From: Kitasatospora aureofaciens | Lineage (GTDB): Bacteria > Actinomycetota > Actinomycetes > Streptomycetales > Streptomycetaceae | DNA length: 64,000 nt | NCBI RefSeq assembly: GCF_019192735.1 | Contig: NZ_JAHTKP010000032.1 | Location: forward strand, 19,809-83,808 | Direction: 5' to 3' | Shown: positions 8,263 through 17,514 of the stretch, piece by piece | Numbering within the stretch: position 1 is the stretch's first letter | Layout of the letters: every line of letters starts with the position of its first letter | Made by a program: the position numbers and the translations under genes | The notes under the pieces: model-generated | What the model was told of the DNA's origin: nothing | The model's input: the letters and a program-made list of their open reading frames with translations, nothing else | Database searches by the model: none

Positions 8263-9177
8263 TCAGAAGGAGCGGAACCACCCGGTGTTGGTGCCCAGCG
8301 CGGTGCCGTCCGCGCCCAGGTACGTGTACGTGTCGGGCTGGGCTCCGGGCTTCTTGGCGACGGCGTACCAGCGGGTCGGGGAGTCCCCGACGGTGACCGG
8401 CACCGCCTCGCTGGTGCCACCGGTGTTCCAGGTGACGGCGATCTTCGCGACCCCGGGGCGGACGCCCTCGATCACGACCGGCGAGGCGCCCATCTCCGCG
8501 CCCTTGAAGCCGAGCATCGCCCCGCCGCCGGAGGTGGGGCTGCTGGAGCCCGCCCCGGTGTCCGGCCCGCCCGGGACGTCGGTCTGGTGCACGGTGTCGT
8601 CCACCTGCCGCTGGCCGTCCACGGTGAGGTAGAGGTTCACCGTGTCCACGTGCGGGTTCCAGCCGCGGTCGATGTCCGCCCGGGTGGTCTTCGGCAGCTG
8701 CGGGATGGCGGCGTGCCGGTCCTCCCAGATCAGCTCGGCCTGGCGGTAGGCGTCCTCCTTCGTGGCGGTCGCCGGCCAGAGCGCGGCCCACGCCTGCCAC
8801 TGCCGGCCGTTCGCGGTGCCGTGGCCGACCACGGTCCGGACCGGGGTGAACGGGTCCCGCGCGGGGGCGGTCGGTGTGGCCGAAACGGTCACGGCGGCCG
8901 CCGGTTCGCTGGTGGCCACCGCGGACGGCGCGGCCGCGACGTCCGAGACGCCCGGCCCCTTCTGGCCGAGCCCGCCGAACACCGCCACCCCGCCGACGGC
9001 CGCCGCGACCAGCACCGCCGCCGCGCCGGTGCTCAGCACCCGCCGGCGCCGCAGCCGCCGCCGGCCCCCGGCGATCAGCCGGTCGTACGGCGCCGACCCG
9101 ATCTCGACACTCTCGGCCAGCCCGCTCAGCACCCGCGCCGCGGCGGCCTCGTCCCCGGCCAGTTCCTCGATGTTCAT
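8263..9177 (-). CDS. Single-pass membrane protein, likely anti-sigma partner of the upstream sigma factor
   Basis: The 304-residue protein has a ~50-residue acidic/basic N-terminus (MNIEELAGDEAAAARVLSGL) and an Arg-rich stop (RRRLRRRR). One membrane segment at about residues 54-74 (VLSTGAAAVLVAAAVGGVAVF) leads to a Thr/Pro/Ala-rich outer linker and an extracytoplasmic domain. Its ATG overlaps the stop of the SigE-family sigma gene in ATGA, so the two are translationally coupled. This topology and coupling fit a membrane-bound regulator of the sigma factor, but no canonical zinc anti-sigma motif (HxxxCxxC) is present. The assignment is therefore inferred from context. Confidence 0.8.
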   Translation of the reverse strand: MNIEELAGDEAAAARVLSGLAESVEIGSAPYDRLIAGGRRRLRRRRVLSTGAAAVLVAAAVGGVAVFGGLGQKGPGVSDVAAAPSAVATSEPAAAVTVSATPTAPARDPFTPVRTVVGHGTANGRQWQAWAALWPATATKEDAYRQAELIWEDRHAAIPQLPKTTRADIDRGWNPHVDTVNLYLTVDGQRQVDDTVHQTDVPGGPDTGAGSSSPTSGGGAMLGFKGAEMGASPVVIEGVRPGVAKIAVTWNTGGTSEAVPVTVGDSPTRWYAVAKKPGAQPDTYTYLGADGTALGTNTGWFRSF

Positions 9178-9692
9178 CCCCTGCCTCCGATGCTCGTCAG
9201 TCCGGTGAGTGAGGAAGCCGCCCTGAGCTTGGCCAGGCCCTTCGCCGACTGGCTCTTCACCGTGCCGACGGAACAGCCCATCGCGGCCGCCGTCTGGGTC
9301 TCGGTGAGGTCCTCCCAGTACCGCAGCACGACCGCCTGGCGCTGCCGGGCCGGCAGGCTGCCGAGGGCGGCGAGCAGCGCGGCCCGGTCGTCCGGGTCGG
9401 CGCCCTGGGGCGCGGCCCGGTCGGGAACGGCCGTGACCAGGTACTCGGACGGCCGGCGGCGGAACCGCCGCGCGTGCTCGTTGATCAGGATCCGGCGCAC
9501 GTAGGCGTGCGGGTCGTCGGCCGCCCGGACCCTGCCCCAGGCGACGTACGCCCGCTCCAGGGCCTGCTGGACCAGGTCCTCGGCGGTGTGCCTGTCCCCC
9601 GCGAGCAGGTATGCCGTCCTGAGCAGCCGCGTCCACGCGCTGCCGGTGAACGCGCGGAACTCCTCGTCGCACGCGGCCTTCTGGGCTCCCAT
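9174..9692 (-). CDS. RNA polymerase sigma factor, SigE family (ECF type)
   Basis: The 172-residue ECF sigma factor has region 2 (LLRTAYLLAGDRHTAEDLVQ and AYVAWGRV...YVRRILINE) and region 4 (LPARQRQAVVLRYWEDLTET, then GCSVGTVKSQSAKGLAKLR). It lacks extra domains. GAGGAG lies ahead of the ATG at 9692. It is coupled by a 4-bp overlap to the membrane protein gene at 8263-9177 and probably cannot be separated from it functionally. It is divergent from hrpA. Confidence 0.92.
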   Translation of the reverse strand: MGAQKAACDEEFRAFTGSAWTRLLRTAYLLAGDRHTAEDLVQQALERAYVAWGRVRAADDPHAYVRRILINEHARRFRRRPSEYLVTAVPDRAAPQGADPDDRAALLAALGSLPARQRQAVVLRYWEDLTETQTAAAMGCSVGTVKSQSAKGLAKLRAASSLTGLTSIGGRG

Positions 9693-9890
9693 GAGCACCT
9701 CCTCAACCCCCAGAGCCCAGAGCGCCCCGAAACCGTTGCCGCACCGCCGGCGGAATGATCCTGGCCCGCGGAAACGTTCCGCCGCCGACCCGTCCACCGG
9801 GCGTTCGCGATTCGCCACCGGCGACTGTGACACTGGAGGGGCTCGAAAACCGAGGTGCGCGCCGCCGTACCTCCTTGCGAACCTAGAGGG

Positions 9891-12800
9891 ATGCCCGCAG
9901 TGAGTTCTCCCGCAGTCCAGTCCGCCACCGCGCCCGCCGCGGGCCCCGGTATCGGCGAGCTGGCCGCCCGCCTGCCCGAGCTGACCCTGCGCGACCAGGT
10001 GCGGATCGGACGCCGGCTGGAGGGGGCCCGCCGGGTCCGCAAGCCCGAGGCCCGGCAGAAGATCGCCGACGAGATCGCGACCGACATCGACCGCGCCGAG
10101 CTGCTGGTCGAGCAGCGCCGCGCCGCCGTCCCGACGATCACGTATCCCGCCGAGCTGCCGGTCAGCCAGAAGAAGGACGAGATCCTGGCGGCGATCCGGG
10201 ACCACCAGGTGGTGATCGTCGCGGGCGAGACCGGCTCCGGCAAGACCACCCAGATCCCGAAGATCTGTCTGGAGCTCGGCCGGGGCGTGCGCGGCCTGGT
10301 GGGCCACACCCAGCCCCGCCGGATCGCGGCCCGTACGGTGGCCGAGCGCGTCGCGGAGGAGCTGGACAGCCCGCTCGGCGAGGCGGTCGGCTGGAAGGTC
10401 CGGTTCACCGACCAGGTCGGCCAGGACACGCTGGTCAAGCTGATGACCGACGGCATCCTGCTCGCGGAGATCCAGACCGACCGCGACCTGCACCAGTACG
10501 ACACCCTGATCATCGACGAGGCGCACGAGCGCAGCCTCAACATCGACTTCATCCTCGGCTACGTCAAGCAGCTGCTGCCCCGCCGCCCGGACCTCAAGGT
10601 CGTGATCACCTCCGCGACCATCGACCCGGAGCGCTTCGCCCGGCACTTCAACGAGGCCCCGATCGTCGAGGTGTCCGGCCGGACGTATCCCGTCGAGGTC
10701 CGGTATCGCCCGATGCTCGACGAGGACGCCGAGGACGACTCCACCGACGCCGAGCGCGACCGGGACCAGATCCAGGCGATCTGCGACGCCGCCCAGGAGC
10801 TCCAGGCCGAGGGCCCGGGCGACATCCTGGTCTTCCTCTCCGGCGAGCGCGAGATCCGCGACACCGCCGACGCGCTCAACCGCCTGAAGCTGAAGTCCAC
10901 CGAGATCCTGCCGCTGTACGCCCGGCTGAGCTCGGCCGAGCAGCACAAGGTGTTCCAGCGCTCCGGCAGCCGCCGGATCGTGCTCGCCACCAACGTCGCC
11001 GAGACCTCGCTCACCGTCCCGGGCATCAAATACGTGATCGACCCGGGCACCGCCCGCATCTCCCGCTACAGCCACCGCACCAAGGTGCAGCGGCTGCCGA
11101 TCGAGGCGATCAGCCAGGCCAGCGCCAACCAGCGCAAGGGCCGCTGCGGCCGCACCTCGGACGGCATCTGCATCCGGCTGTACTCGGAGGAGGACTTCCT
11201 CTCCCGCCCCGAGTTCACCGACGCCGAGATCCTGCGCACCAACCTGGCCTCGGTGATCCTCCAGATGACCGCCGCCGGCCTGGGCGACATCGCCGCCTTC
11301 CCGTTCCTGGACCCGCCGGACTCCCGCAACATCAAGGACGGCGTGCACCTGCTGCACGAACTCGGCGCCCTGGACCCGGACGAGAAGGACCCGCGCAAGC
11401 GCCTCACCCCGCTCGGCCGCAAGCTGGCCCAGCTCCCGGTGGACCCGCGGCTGGCCCGCATGGTGCTGGAGGCGGACACGAACGGCTGCGTCCGCGACGT
11501 CATGGTGATCGCCGCCGCGCTCTCCATCCAGGACCCGCGCGAGCGCCCCACCGAGAAGCGCCAGGCCGCCGACGACCGGCACCGCCGGTTCAACTCGGAG
11601 ACCTCCGACTTCCTCGCCTACCTGGCGATGTGGCGCTACGTCCGGGAGCAGCAGCGCGAGCTGTCCTCCTCGGCGTTCCGCCGGATGTGCAAGGCGGAGT
11701 TCCTCAACTACCTGCGCATACGGGAGTGGCAGGACATCTACACCCAGCTGCGCACGGTGGCGAAGCAGTTGGGCGTCACGATCGAGGAGCCGCATCCCGA
11801 CGCCGAGCCGGACGCCGACCGGATCCACCAGTCGCTGCTGTCCGGGCTGCTCTCCCACATCGGCCTGTTCGACGTGGAGAAGCGCGAGTACGGCGGCGCG
11901 CGCGGCGCCCGGTTCGCGGTCTTCCCGGGCTCCGGCCTGTTCAAGAAGCCGCCGCGCTGGGTGATGTCGGCCGAGCTGGTCGAGACGTCCCGGCTGTGGG
12001 CCCGGATCAACGCGAAGATCGAGCCCGAGTGGGTGGAGCCGCTGGCCGGCCACCTCATCAAGCGCAGCTACAGCGAGCCGCACTGGGAGAAGAAGGCCGG
12101 CGCGGTGCTCGGCTTCGAGCGGGTGACCCTGTACGGGATGCCGATCGTCGCCCAGCGCAAGGTCAACTACGGCCGGATCGACCCGGAGCTGTGCCGCGAG
12201 CTGTTCATCCGCAACGCGCTGGTGGAGGGCGACTGGGAGACCCACCACGAGTTCTTCGCGGAGAACCGCAGGCTGCTCGGCGAGGTCGAGGAGCTGGAGA
12301 ACCGGGCCCGCCGCCGGGACATCCTGGTCGACGACCAGACCCTGTTCGACTTCTACGATGCCCGGCTGCCCGACGACATCGTCTCCACCCGGCACTTCGA
12401 CGCGTGGTGGAAGAAGGCCCGGCACGAGCAGCCGGACCTGCTCAGCTTCGAGAAGTCGATGCTGATCAACGACGCCGCGGACGGCATCACCGAGGCCGAC
12501 TACCCGGACCACTGGCAGCAGGGCAAGCTGCGGTTCAAGCTGACCTACCAGTTCGAGCCGGGCAGCGACGCGGACGGCGTGACCGTCCACATCCCGCTGC
12601 CGGTGCTCAACCAGGTCACCGCGGAGGGCTTCGACTGGCAGATCCCGGGCCTGCGGGAGGAGCTGGTCACCGCCTGGATCAAGTCGCTGCCGAAGGCCGT
12701 CCGGCGCAACTTCGTCCCGGCGCCGGACTTCGCCAAGGCCGCGCTGCGCGGCCTGAAGGACCGCCAAGAGCCCTTGCTCCCGTCCCTGGAGTACGCGCTC

Positions 12801-13874
12801 AAGCGCCTGACGGCCGTCACCGTTCCCCCGGAGGCCTGGGACGACGACCGGGTGCCGGAGCACCTCAAGGTGACCTTCCGGGTGGTGGACGGCCGCCGCA
12901 AGCTCGCCGAGTCCAAGGACCTGGAGGAACTGCGGCTGCGGCTCAAGCCGAAGCTGAAGGAGACGCTCTCCTCGGCGGCCTCCGGCCAGGGCATCGAGCA
13001 GAGCGGGCTGACCGCCTGGCCGAGTGGGATGCCGGTGCTCCAGCGCACCTTCGAGCAGCGCTCGCGCGGCCACTCGCTGCGCGCCTACCCGGCCCTGGTG
13101 GACGAGGGGGAGGCCGTCGGCATCAAGCTGTTCGACACCCCGGAGGCGCAGGAGAAGGCGATGTGGGAGGGCACCCGCCGGCTGCTGATGCTGAGCACCA
13201 ACTCGCCCGCCAAGTCGATCCAGGGCCGACTGGGCAACCAGGCGAAGCTGGCGCTCTCGCACAACCCGCACGGCTCGATCGCCGCGCTGTTCGAGGACGT
13301 GGTGGCCTGTGCGACGGACCGCCTGATGACCCTGGGCGGCGGCCCGGCCTGGGACGAGGCGTCCTTCGGCAAGCTGCGCGACAAGGTGCGGGCTGACCTG
13401 TACGACCTGTCCGCCGACACCACGCTGAAGACGGCCACCGCGCTGATCGCCTTCCACAAGGCCTCGACCCGGCTGAAGACGGTGAGCAGCCCGGTGCTGC
13501 TGAACGCGGTGAACGACATCCGGCTGCACCTGGCCTCGCTGGTGCACCCGGGCTTCGTGACGGACACCGGCTGGCAGCGGCTGCCGGACCTCAAGCGCTA
13601 CCTGCTGGCGGTGGACCGCCGGCTGGAGGCGCTGCCCAACCATCCGCAGCGGGACGCCCAGCAGCTGCTGAAGGTCCAGCAGGTGCAGCAGGCCTACGGG
13701 GACCTGCTGGCGGCCCTCCCGGCCGGGCGGCAGCCGTCCCCGGAGGTGCGGGGAATCCGCTGGATGATCGAGGAGCTGCGGGTCAGTTTCTTCGCCCAGT
13801 CGCTGGGCACGCCGGCCCCGGTCTCGGAGAAGCGGATCCTGAAGGCGATGGAGGCGGCCCGGGCCGCACTCTGA
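9891..13874 (+). CDS. hrpA: ATP-dependent RNA helicase HrpA
   Basis: The protein is about 1,327 residues and is a full-length DEAH-box RNA helicase of the HrpA type. Motifs in order are GETGSGKTTQ (I), DEAH in IIDEAHERS (II), TSATID (III), ATNVAETSLTV (V) and QRKGRCGR (VI). These are followed by the HA2/OB-fold region and a long C-terminal DUF3418 part. It remodels RNA or RNP in the cytoplasm. The ATG at 9891 has no room for a ribosome site. The in-frame GTG at 9900, nine bases after AGAGGG, may be the true start. It is core in Streptomyces and sits beside tRNA-Asp and bldC. Confidence 0.95.
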   Translation: MPAVSSPAVQSATAPAAGPGIGELAARLPELTLRDQVRIGRRLEGARRVRKPEARQKIADEIATDIDRAELLVEQRRAAVPTITYPAELPVSQKKDEILAAIRDHQVVIVAGETGSGKTTQIPKICLELGRGVRGLVGHTQPRRIAARTVAERVAEELDSPLGEAVGWKVRFTDQVGQDTLVKLMTDGILLAEIQTDRDLHQYDTLIIDEAHERSLNIDFILGYVKQLLPRRPDLKVVITSATIDPERFARHFNEAPIVEVSGRTYPVEVRYRPMLDEDAEDDSTDAERDRDQIQAICDAAQELQAEGPGDILVFLSGEREIRDTADALNRLKLKSTEILPLYARLSSAEQHKVFQRSGSRRIVLATNVAETSLTVPGIKYVIDPGTARISRYSHRTKVQRLPIEAISQASANQRKGRCGRTSDGICIRLYSEEDFLSRPEFTDAEILRTNLASVILQMTAAGLGDIAAFPFLDPPDSRNIKDGVHLLHELGALDPDEKDPRKRLTPLGRKLAQLPVDPRLARMVLEADTNGCVRDVMVIAAALSIQDPRERPTEKRQAADDRHRRFNSETSDFLAYLAMWRYVREQQRELSSSAFRRMCKAEFLNYLRIREWQDIYTQLRTVAKQLGVTIEEPHPDAEPDADRIHQSLLSGLLSHIGLFDVEKREYGGARGARFAVFPGSGLFKKPPRWVMSAELVETSRLWARINAKIEPEWVEPLAGHLIKRSYSEPHWEKKAGAVLGFERVTLYGMPIVAQRKVNYGRIDPELCRELFIRNALVEGDWETHHEFFAENRRLLGEVEELENRARRRDILVDDQTLFDFYDARLPDDIVSTRHFDAWWKKARHEQPDLLSFEKSMLINDAADGITEADYPDHWQQGKLRFKLTYQFEPGSDADGVTVHIPLPVLNQVTAEGFDWQIPGLREELVTAWIKSLPKAVRRNFVPAPDFAKAALRGLKDRQEPLLPSLEYALKRLTAVTVPPEAWDDDRVPEHLKVTFRVVDGRRKLAESKDLEELRLRLKPKLKETLSSAASGQGIEQSGLTAWPSGMPVLQRTFEQRSRGHSLRAYPALVDEGEAVGIKLFDTPEAQEKAMWEGTRRLLMLSTNSPAKSIQGRLGNQAKLALSHNPHGSIAALFEDVVACATDRLMTLGGGPAWDEASFGKLRDKVRADLYDLSADTTLKTATALIAFHKASTRLKTVSSPVLLNAVNDIRLHLASLVHPGFVTDTGWQRLPDLKRYLLAVDRRLEALPNHPQRDAQQLLKVQQVQQAYGDLLAALPAGRQPSPEVRGIRWMIEELRVSFFAQSLGTPAPVSEKRILKAMEAARAAL

Positions 13875-13989
13875 GCTGGGACGGGCCGGAACGGGCCCTC
13901 AGGAGCCAGTTCGACCTGGGGGCCCACCATGGGCTACGATCTGTCTTGTTCGCAGCGCGGCAAGCGAGTGAACGAGATCAGAACACTCT

Positions 13990-14063
13990 GGTCCCGTGGA
14001 GCAGTTGGTTAGCTCGCCACCCTGTCAAGGTGGAGGTCGCGGGTTCAAGTCCCGTCGGGATCG
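13990..14063 (+). tRNA. tRNA-Asp (GTC)
   Basis: The 74-nt cloverleaf has acceptor strands GGTCCCG and CGGGATC with discriminator G, anticodon stem CCACC/GGTGG around loop CTGTCAA (GTC at 14024-14026), and T-arm GCGGG TTCAAGT CCCGT. CCA is not encoded. It lies between hrpA and bldC and is intact, with no duplicated 3' end nearby. Confidence 0.95.
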
Positions 14064-14070
14064 CCGTAAC

Positions 14071-14113
14071 GCGAGAGGCCCGGAACCGTTCAGGTTCCGG
14101 GCCTCTCGCTTTT
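14071..14113 (+). terminator. tRNA-Asp terminator
   Basis: A perfect 17-bp stem (GCGAGAGGCCCGGAACC at 14071-14087 and its complement at 14093-14109) with a 5-nt loop is followed by TTTT, starting eight bases after the tRNA. Confidence 0.92.
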
Positions 14114-14360
14114 GACCGTCCGGCTTCTATCCCGGACCAGGTCTGGACCACAAGTGACAACCCGTGTGACAGTCGTCACTTGTCTTTCCCTGAGACCGGG
14201 CGCGGCGCGCCCCTGTCAAAGAGCCACTAATTTAATATGTAAAATTGCACTGCTATTCACTGTAAATCCCCCCCGCCACACAAGCATCAAATCGTTATCC
14301 GGAGTTCAACATTCCGACAGCTCTGCCGACCGGAACCGGATCGAACGGTCGCGCCCCGCG
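14114..14360. other. Non-coding spacer with an unusually AT-rich tract
   Basis: I see no gene here. About 14224-14275 is strikingly AT-rich for this genome (TAATTTAATATGTAAAATTG and neighbouring sequence). It lies between the tRNA-Asp terminator and the bldC terminator, so it is a convergent spacer with no obvious promoter role. Confidence 0.6.
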
Positions 14361-14411
14361 CACGGCAAACCGGGCACGGCAAACCGGGCACGGCAAACCG
14401 GGCATGGCAAA
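14361..14411. repeat. Tandem 14-bp repeat, 3.6 copies
   Basis: CACGGCAAACCGGG occurs at 14361-14374, 14375-14388 and 14389-14402, with a partial fourth copy (CATGGCAAA) running into the bldC terminator. The copies are identical and directly abutting, so this is not a CRISPR array. Confidence 0.9.
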
Positions 14412-14456
14412 GGGGCCGCTTACCGGACCCGGCGGAGTCCGGTAAGCGGCCCCTTT
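14409..14456 (-). terminator. bldC terminator
   Basis: A perfect 20-bp stem (14409-14428 and 14437-14456) has an 8-nt loop and ends in AAA/TTT. Read on the minus strand it follows bldC by 18 bp. Confidence 0.92.
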
Positions 14457-14473
14457 AAAGAGCCTTTGGCCTA

Positions 14474-14680
14474 TCAGGCCTCGGTGCGCTGAGCGGGAAT
14501 CCCGGCCAGCAGTGCACGCACCTCCGCCTCGCGGTAACGGCGGTGACCGCCGAGCGTGCGAATCGACGTCAGCTTGCCGGCCTTGGCCCAGCGGGTAACC
14601 GTCTTCGGGTCCACGCGGAACATGGTGGCAACCTCTGCCGGCGTCAGCAGCGGCTCAGCATCAGGGGTACGAGCGGTCAT
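14474..14680 (-). CDS. bldC: BldC, small MerR-like developmental regulator
   Basis: The 68-residue protein is essentially only a winged HTH of MerR type: LLTPAEVATMFRVDPKTVTR, WAKAGKLTSIRTLGGHRRY, then REAEVRALL. It has no effector domain, exactly as in BldC. BldC binds direct repeats cooperatively and holds streptomycetes in vegetative growth. GAGGAG precedes the ATG. The neighbours (hrpA on one side, a conserved hypothetical gene and vdh on the other) match the arrangement around bldC that I recall from S. coelicolor. Confidence 0.96.
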   Translation of the reverse strand: MTARTPDAEPLLTPAEVATMFRVDPKTVTRWAKAGKLTSIRTLGGHRRYREAEVRALLAGIPAQRTEA

Positions 14681-14696
14681 GAGCGGCCTCCTCGGG

Positions 14697-14718
14697 AGAA
14701 CCGAACCAGGGCGGTTCT
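14697..14718. promoter_or_regulatory. Inverted repeat just upstream of bldC
   Basis: AGAACCG (14697-14703) and CGGTTCT (14712-14718) form a 7-8-7 dyad 17-38 bases before the bldC start. It could be an operator or a 5'-leader hairpin; no regulator is implied by the sequence alone. Confidence 0.4.
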
Positions 14719-15165
14719 ATCCTTCAAATTCTGCACCTTGGCCCGCGATGCCCGAAATGGCATAGACGGGCCGAGTCGGTTATAGGACGAACGGCTTGTC
14801 CTGGTGTCTACAACTACACCATCCGTCCAGCCCTATCGACCAAACCGCCAAAATTGACCCCTCACGGGTTCAAGGCCGACGGATGGCGATGGACCACCCC
14901 ATAACGGACAGTCACGCGGCCGTGACATCCGGTTACGAGGGGACCAGACCCTCCGTTTCCCCGCAAAGCACGCATTGACTCCAGAACCACCCAAAAGTGG
15001 GCACGCTCACGTGAAGTTGGGCTGGTTGTCCCATTTTTGCACATAGGGGTAAGTTCGCGTCAACGGTGAGTAGTGTCACGTTCGACAGCTATTGACCCGA
15101 ACCGGGACCTTGGTCATGAGGCTCGGGCCCTAGGACTCTTACAGTCATACAGGGGCGGTCGGACG
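14719..15165. other. bldC upstream region, no gene seen
   Basis: This long non-coding stretch separates bldC from the end of the hypothetical gene at 15166. Two AATT-containing A/T runs (CAAATTC near 14730, AAAATTG near 14850) stand out, because BldC is known to bind AT-containing direct repeats. Autoregulation is only a guess. Confidence 0.4.
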
Positions 15166-16089
15166 TCAGTTCGCGTACCGCAGTGCCAGCACCCGCCGCC
15201 AGCGCACTGTCAGCTCCCCGTACATCCGCAGCGCCTCCACGGTGTCCCCCGCCCGCAGCGCCCGCAGGCCCTCCTCCAGCTCCCCCGCCGAACGGTCCGC
15301 CAGAAGCCGCTCCGGCCCCAGCAGATGCACCAGCCCCCCGTAGTCCAGCTCCACCAGCGAGCGCGGATGGAACTCCTCCAGCCACCGCCCCACCTGCTCC
15401 GCCCCCACCACCAGTTCCCCGTCCGGCACCGCCTCACGCAGCGCCCGGTAGGCCCGCGCCACCCGCCGGCGCGCCTGCGCCATCGGCGTCAGATAGAACA
15501 GCGCCGCCGGCCGCGTCTCCCCCTTCTCCTTTCCTGCCCCCTCGTTTCCTACCCCCTCGCCCGACGGCACGAAGCAGCGGTCCTCCTCCCCGAACGGCAG
15601 GAACCACCGCACCGGCACCTCCCACCGGCTGGTCAGGATCCACGGCCGGGCGTCCGGGTGCTCGGCCCGCCAGCGCTCCCGGTCGGCCTCCGCGGCCGCC
15701 CGGGCCACCGGCGGCACCGCGGTGTCCAGCAGCGCCACCGGCGCCCCCGCCCGCAGCTCCTCCAGCGCCTGCCAGCTGCGCAGCCTGGTCGCCCACGGGC
15801 AGACGTACAGGACGCCGTCCACCACGCGCACGTAGGCCCGCTCGCTCTCCCGCTCGGGCAGCGCCCGGGGCGTCCGGCCGACCAGCTCCGCCAGGGCCTC
15901 CCGCTGCTCCGCCAGCACCGCCTCGGCGACCGGCCGGGCGGCCTCCGCGGCGTCCGGCCCGTGCTCCGCCGCGTAGGCCTGCCAGCGCGCCCGCTCGGGC
16001 CCCGGGTAGGCGGCCAGCGGCTCGTAGACCCGCAGGTGGGCGGCGTAGGGCGGCTGTACGGACGTACGCACGACGGTCACGTCCTGCAT
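15166..16089 (-). CDS. Conserved actinobacterial hypothetical protein
   Basis: The 307-residue soluble protein is rich in Ala, Arg and Glu with no recognised catalytic motif. It has a YEPLAAYPGPERARWQAYA region near the N-terminus, a central WILTSRWEVPVRWFLPF segment and a C-terminal helical part (LVELDYGGLVHLLG). A ~20-residue low-complexity insert (GEGVGNEGAGKEKGE) lies near residue 190. The ATG at 16089 is used; later GTGs would shorten the N-terminus slightly. Its conserved place between bldC and vdh suggests a core streptomycete function, but I cannot name it. Confidence 0.75.
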   Translation of the reverse strand: MQDVTVVRTSVQPPYAAHLRVYEPLAAYPGPERARWQAYAAEHGPDAAEAARPVAEAVLAEQREALAELVGRTPRALPERESERAYVRVVDGVLYVCPWATRLRSWQALEELRAGAPVALLDTAVPPVARAAAEADRERWRAEHPDARPWILTSRWEVPVRWFLPFGEEDRCFVPSGEGVGNEGAGKEKGETRPAALFYLTPMAQARRRVARAYRALREAVPDGELVVGAEQVGRWLEEFHPRSLVELDYGGLVHLLGPERLLADRSAGELEEGLRALRAGDTVEALRMYGELTVRWRRVLALRYAN

Positions 16090-16287
16090 GGTCGCACGCG
16101 CCGCCCGGAGCCGGGAGAGCGCGCCCCCGAACCGTTCGCGCCCGCACTCCGCACCCCCTCCCGTCTCACTCCGCGGACAACCGGCACAAGCTCGGACAAG
16201 AGGGCGGATCGGCGGCGCGCCCGCGACTACGCTTCGCCTTAGGCGCCCGCACCACAGCAGCGGGCCTTCGATACTGGAGTCACCACA

Positions 16288-17445
16288 GTGACCGACGTAC
16301 AGACCCCCGCCACGCACCCCGCACCCGGCGTGCTCAGCAGGATCTTCCGTACCGAGCAGGACGGCGCCCCCGGCGACGGCCACGAGCAGGTCGTCCTCTG
16401 CCACGACCGCAGCTCCGGGCTCAAGGCGATCATCGCCATCCACTCCACCGCACTCGGCCCGGCCCTCGGCGGGACCCGCTTCTTCCCGTACGCCTCCGAG
16501 GAGGCGGCCCTGGAGGACGCACTGAACCTGTCCCGCGGGATGTCCTACAAGAACGCGCTGGCCGGGCTCGACCTCGGCGGCGGCAAGGCCGTCATCATCG
16601 GCGACCCGAACAAGGACAAGAACGAGGCGATGCTCCGGGCCTACGGCCGCTTCGTCGAGTCCCTGCGCGGCCGCTACATCACCGCCTGCGACGTGGGCAC
16701 CTACGTCCAGGACATGGACGTCATCGCGCGCGAGACCGAGTTCGTGACCGGCCGCTCGCCCGAGCACGGCGGCGCCGGCGACTCGTCCATCCTGACCGCC
16801 TTCGGCGTCTTCCAGGGCATGCGCGCCACCGCCCAGGCCCGCTGGGGCCAGCCCACCCTGCGCGGCAAGCGGGTCGGCGTCGCGGGCGTCGGCAAGGTCG
16901 GCCACTACCTGGTCGGCCACCTCGTCGCGGACGGCGCCACCGTCGTCATCACCGACGTCTCCGAGGCCGCCGTCAACCGCGTCCGCGCGGCCCACCCGGA
17001 GGTGGAGGTGGTCGCCGACACCGCCGCCCTGCTCCAGGCCAAGCTGGACGTCTACGCGCCCTGCGCCCTCGGCGGCGCGCTGACCGACCAGAGCGTCGCC
17101 GCGCTGACCGAGTTCGGCACCTCGATCGTCTGCGGCGCGGCCAACAACCAGCTGGCCCACCCGGGTGTCGAGAAGGACCTCGCCGACCGCGGCATCCTCT
17201 ACGCCCCCGACTACCTGGTGAACTCCGGCGGCGTCATCCAGGTCGCCGACGAGATCGAGGGCTTCAACTTCGAGCGGGCCAAGAACAAGGCCACCAAGAT
17301 CTTCGACACCACCCTGGAGATCTTCACCCGGGCCGCCGCCGACGGCGTCCCGCCGGCGGTCGCCGCCGACCGCCTGGCCGAGAAGCGGATGCGCGAGATC
17401 AGCGCGCTGCGCACGGTCCTGCTGCCGGGCGCCCGCCGCGGCTGA
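16288..17445 (+). CDS. vdh: Valine (Leu/Val/Glu-type) dehydrogenase
   Basis: The 385-residue NAD-dependent amino-acid dehydrogenase has the Gly-rich segment ALGPALGGTRFFPYASEEAA, catalytic lysines in GMSYKNALAGLDLGGGKAVI, TACDVGTYVQDM, and a Rossmann fold with VGVAGVGKVGHYLVGHL. It deaminates branched-chain amino acids to 2-oxo acids, supplying precursors for branched fatty acids and polyketides. The GTG at 16288 is the start. The gene is divergent from the hypothetical gene at 15166 and has a strong terminator downstream. Confidence 0.92.
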   Translation: MTDVQTPATHPAPGVLSRIFRTEQDGAPGDGHEQVVLCHDRSSGLKAIIAIHSTALGPALGGTRFFPYASEEAALEDALNLSRGMSYKNALAGLDLGGGKAVIIGDPNKDKNEAMLRAYGRFVESLRGRYITACDVGTYVQDMDVIARETEFVTGRSPEHGGAGDSSILTAFGVFQGMRATAQARWGQPTLRGKRVGVAGVGKVGHYLVGHLVADGATVVITDVSEAAVNRVRAAHPEVEVVADTAALLQAKLDVYAPCALGGALTDQSVAALTEFGTSIVCGAANNQLAHPGVEKDLADRGILYAPDYLVNSGGVIQVADEIEGFNFERAKNKATKIFDTTLEIFTRAAADGVPPAVAADRLAEKRMREISALRTVLLPGARRG

Positions 17446-17479
17446 TCCGGTCCCCTTCGGATCACGTTCGGACACCCGG

Positions 17480-17514
17480 TGCGCGGGGGGCGGCCCACAT
17501 TCGCCCCCCGCGCA
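17480..17514 (+). terminator. vdh terminator
   Basis: The perfect 13-bp GC stem TGCGCGGGGGGCG (17480-17492) pairs with CGCCCCCCGCGCA (17502-17514), 34 bp after the vdh stop. It lacks a clear T-run. Confidence 0.7.

Noticed and set aside
9769..9782. GGAAACGTTCC-type palindrome as an autoregulatory ECF promoter
   Set aside because: The -35 would look like GGAAC, but I could not find a matching -10 at proper spacing.
9174..13643. 1,489-residue frame antisense to hrpA
   Set aside because: It lies wholly opposite hrpA and is low-complexity. Only its last 172 codons (9174-9692) are a real gene, the sigma factor.
14361..14411. CRISPR array
   Set aside because: The 14-bp units abut directly with no spacers.
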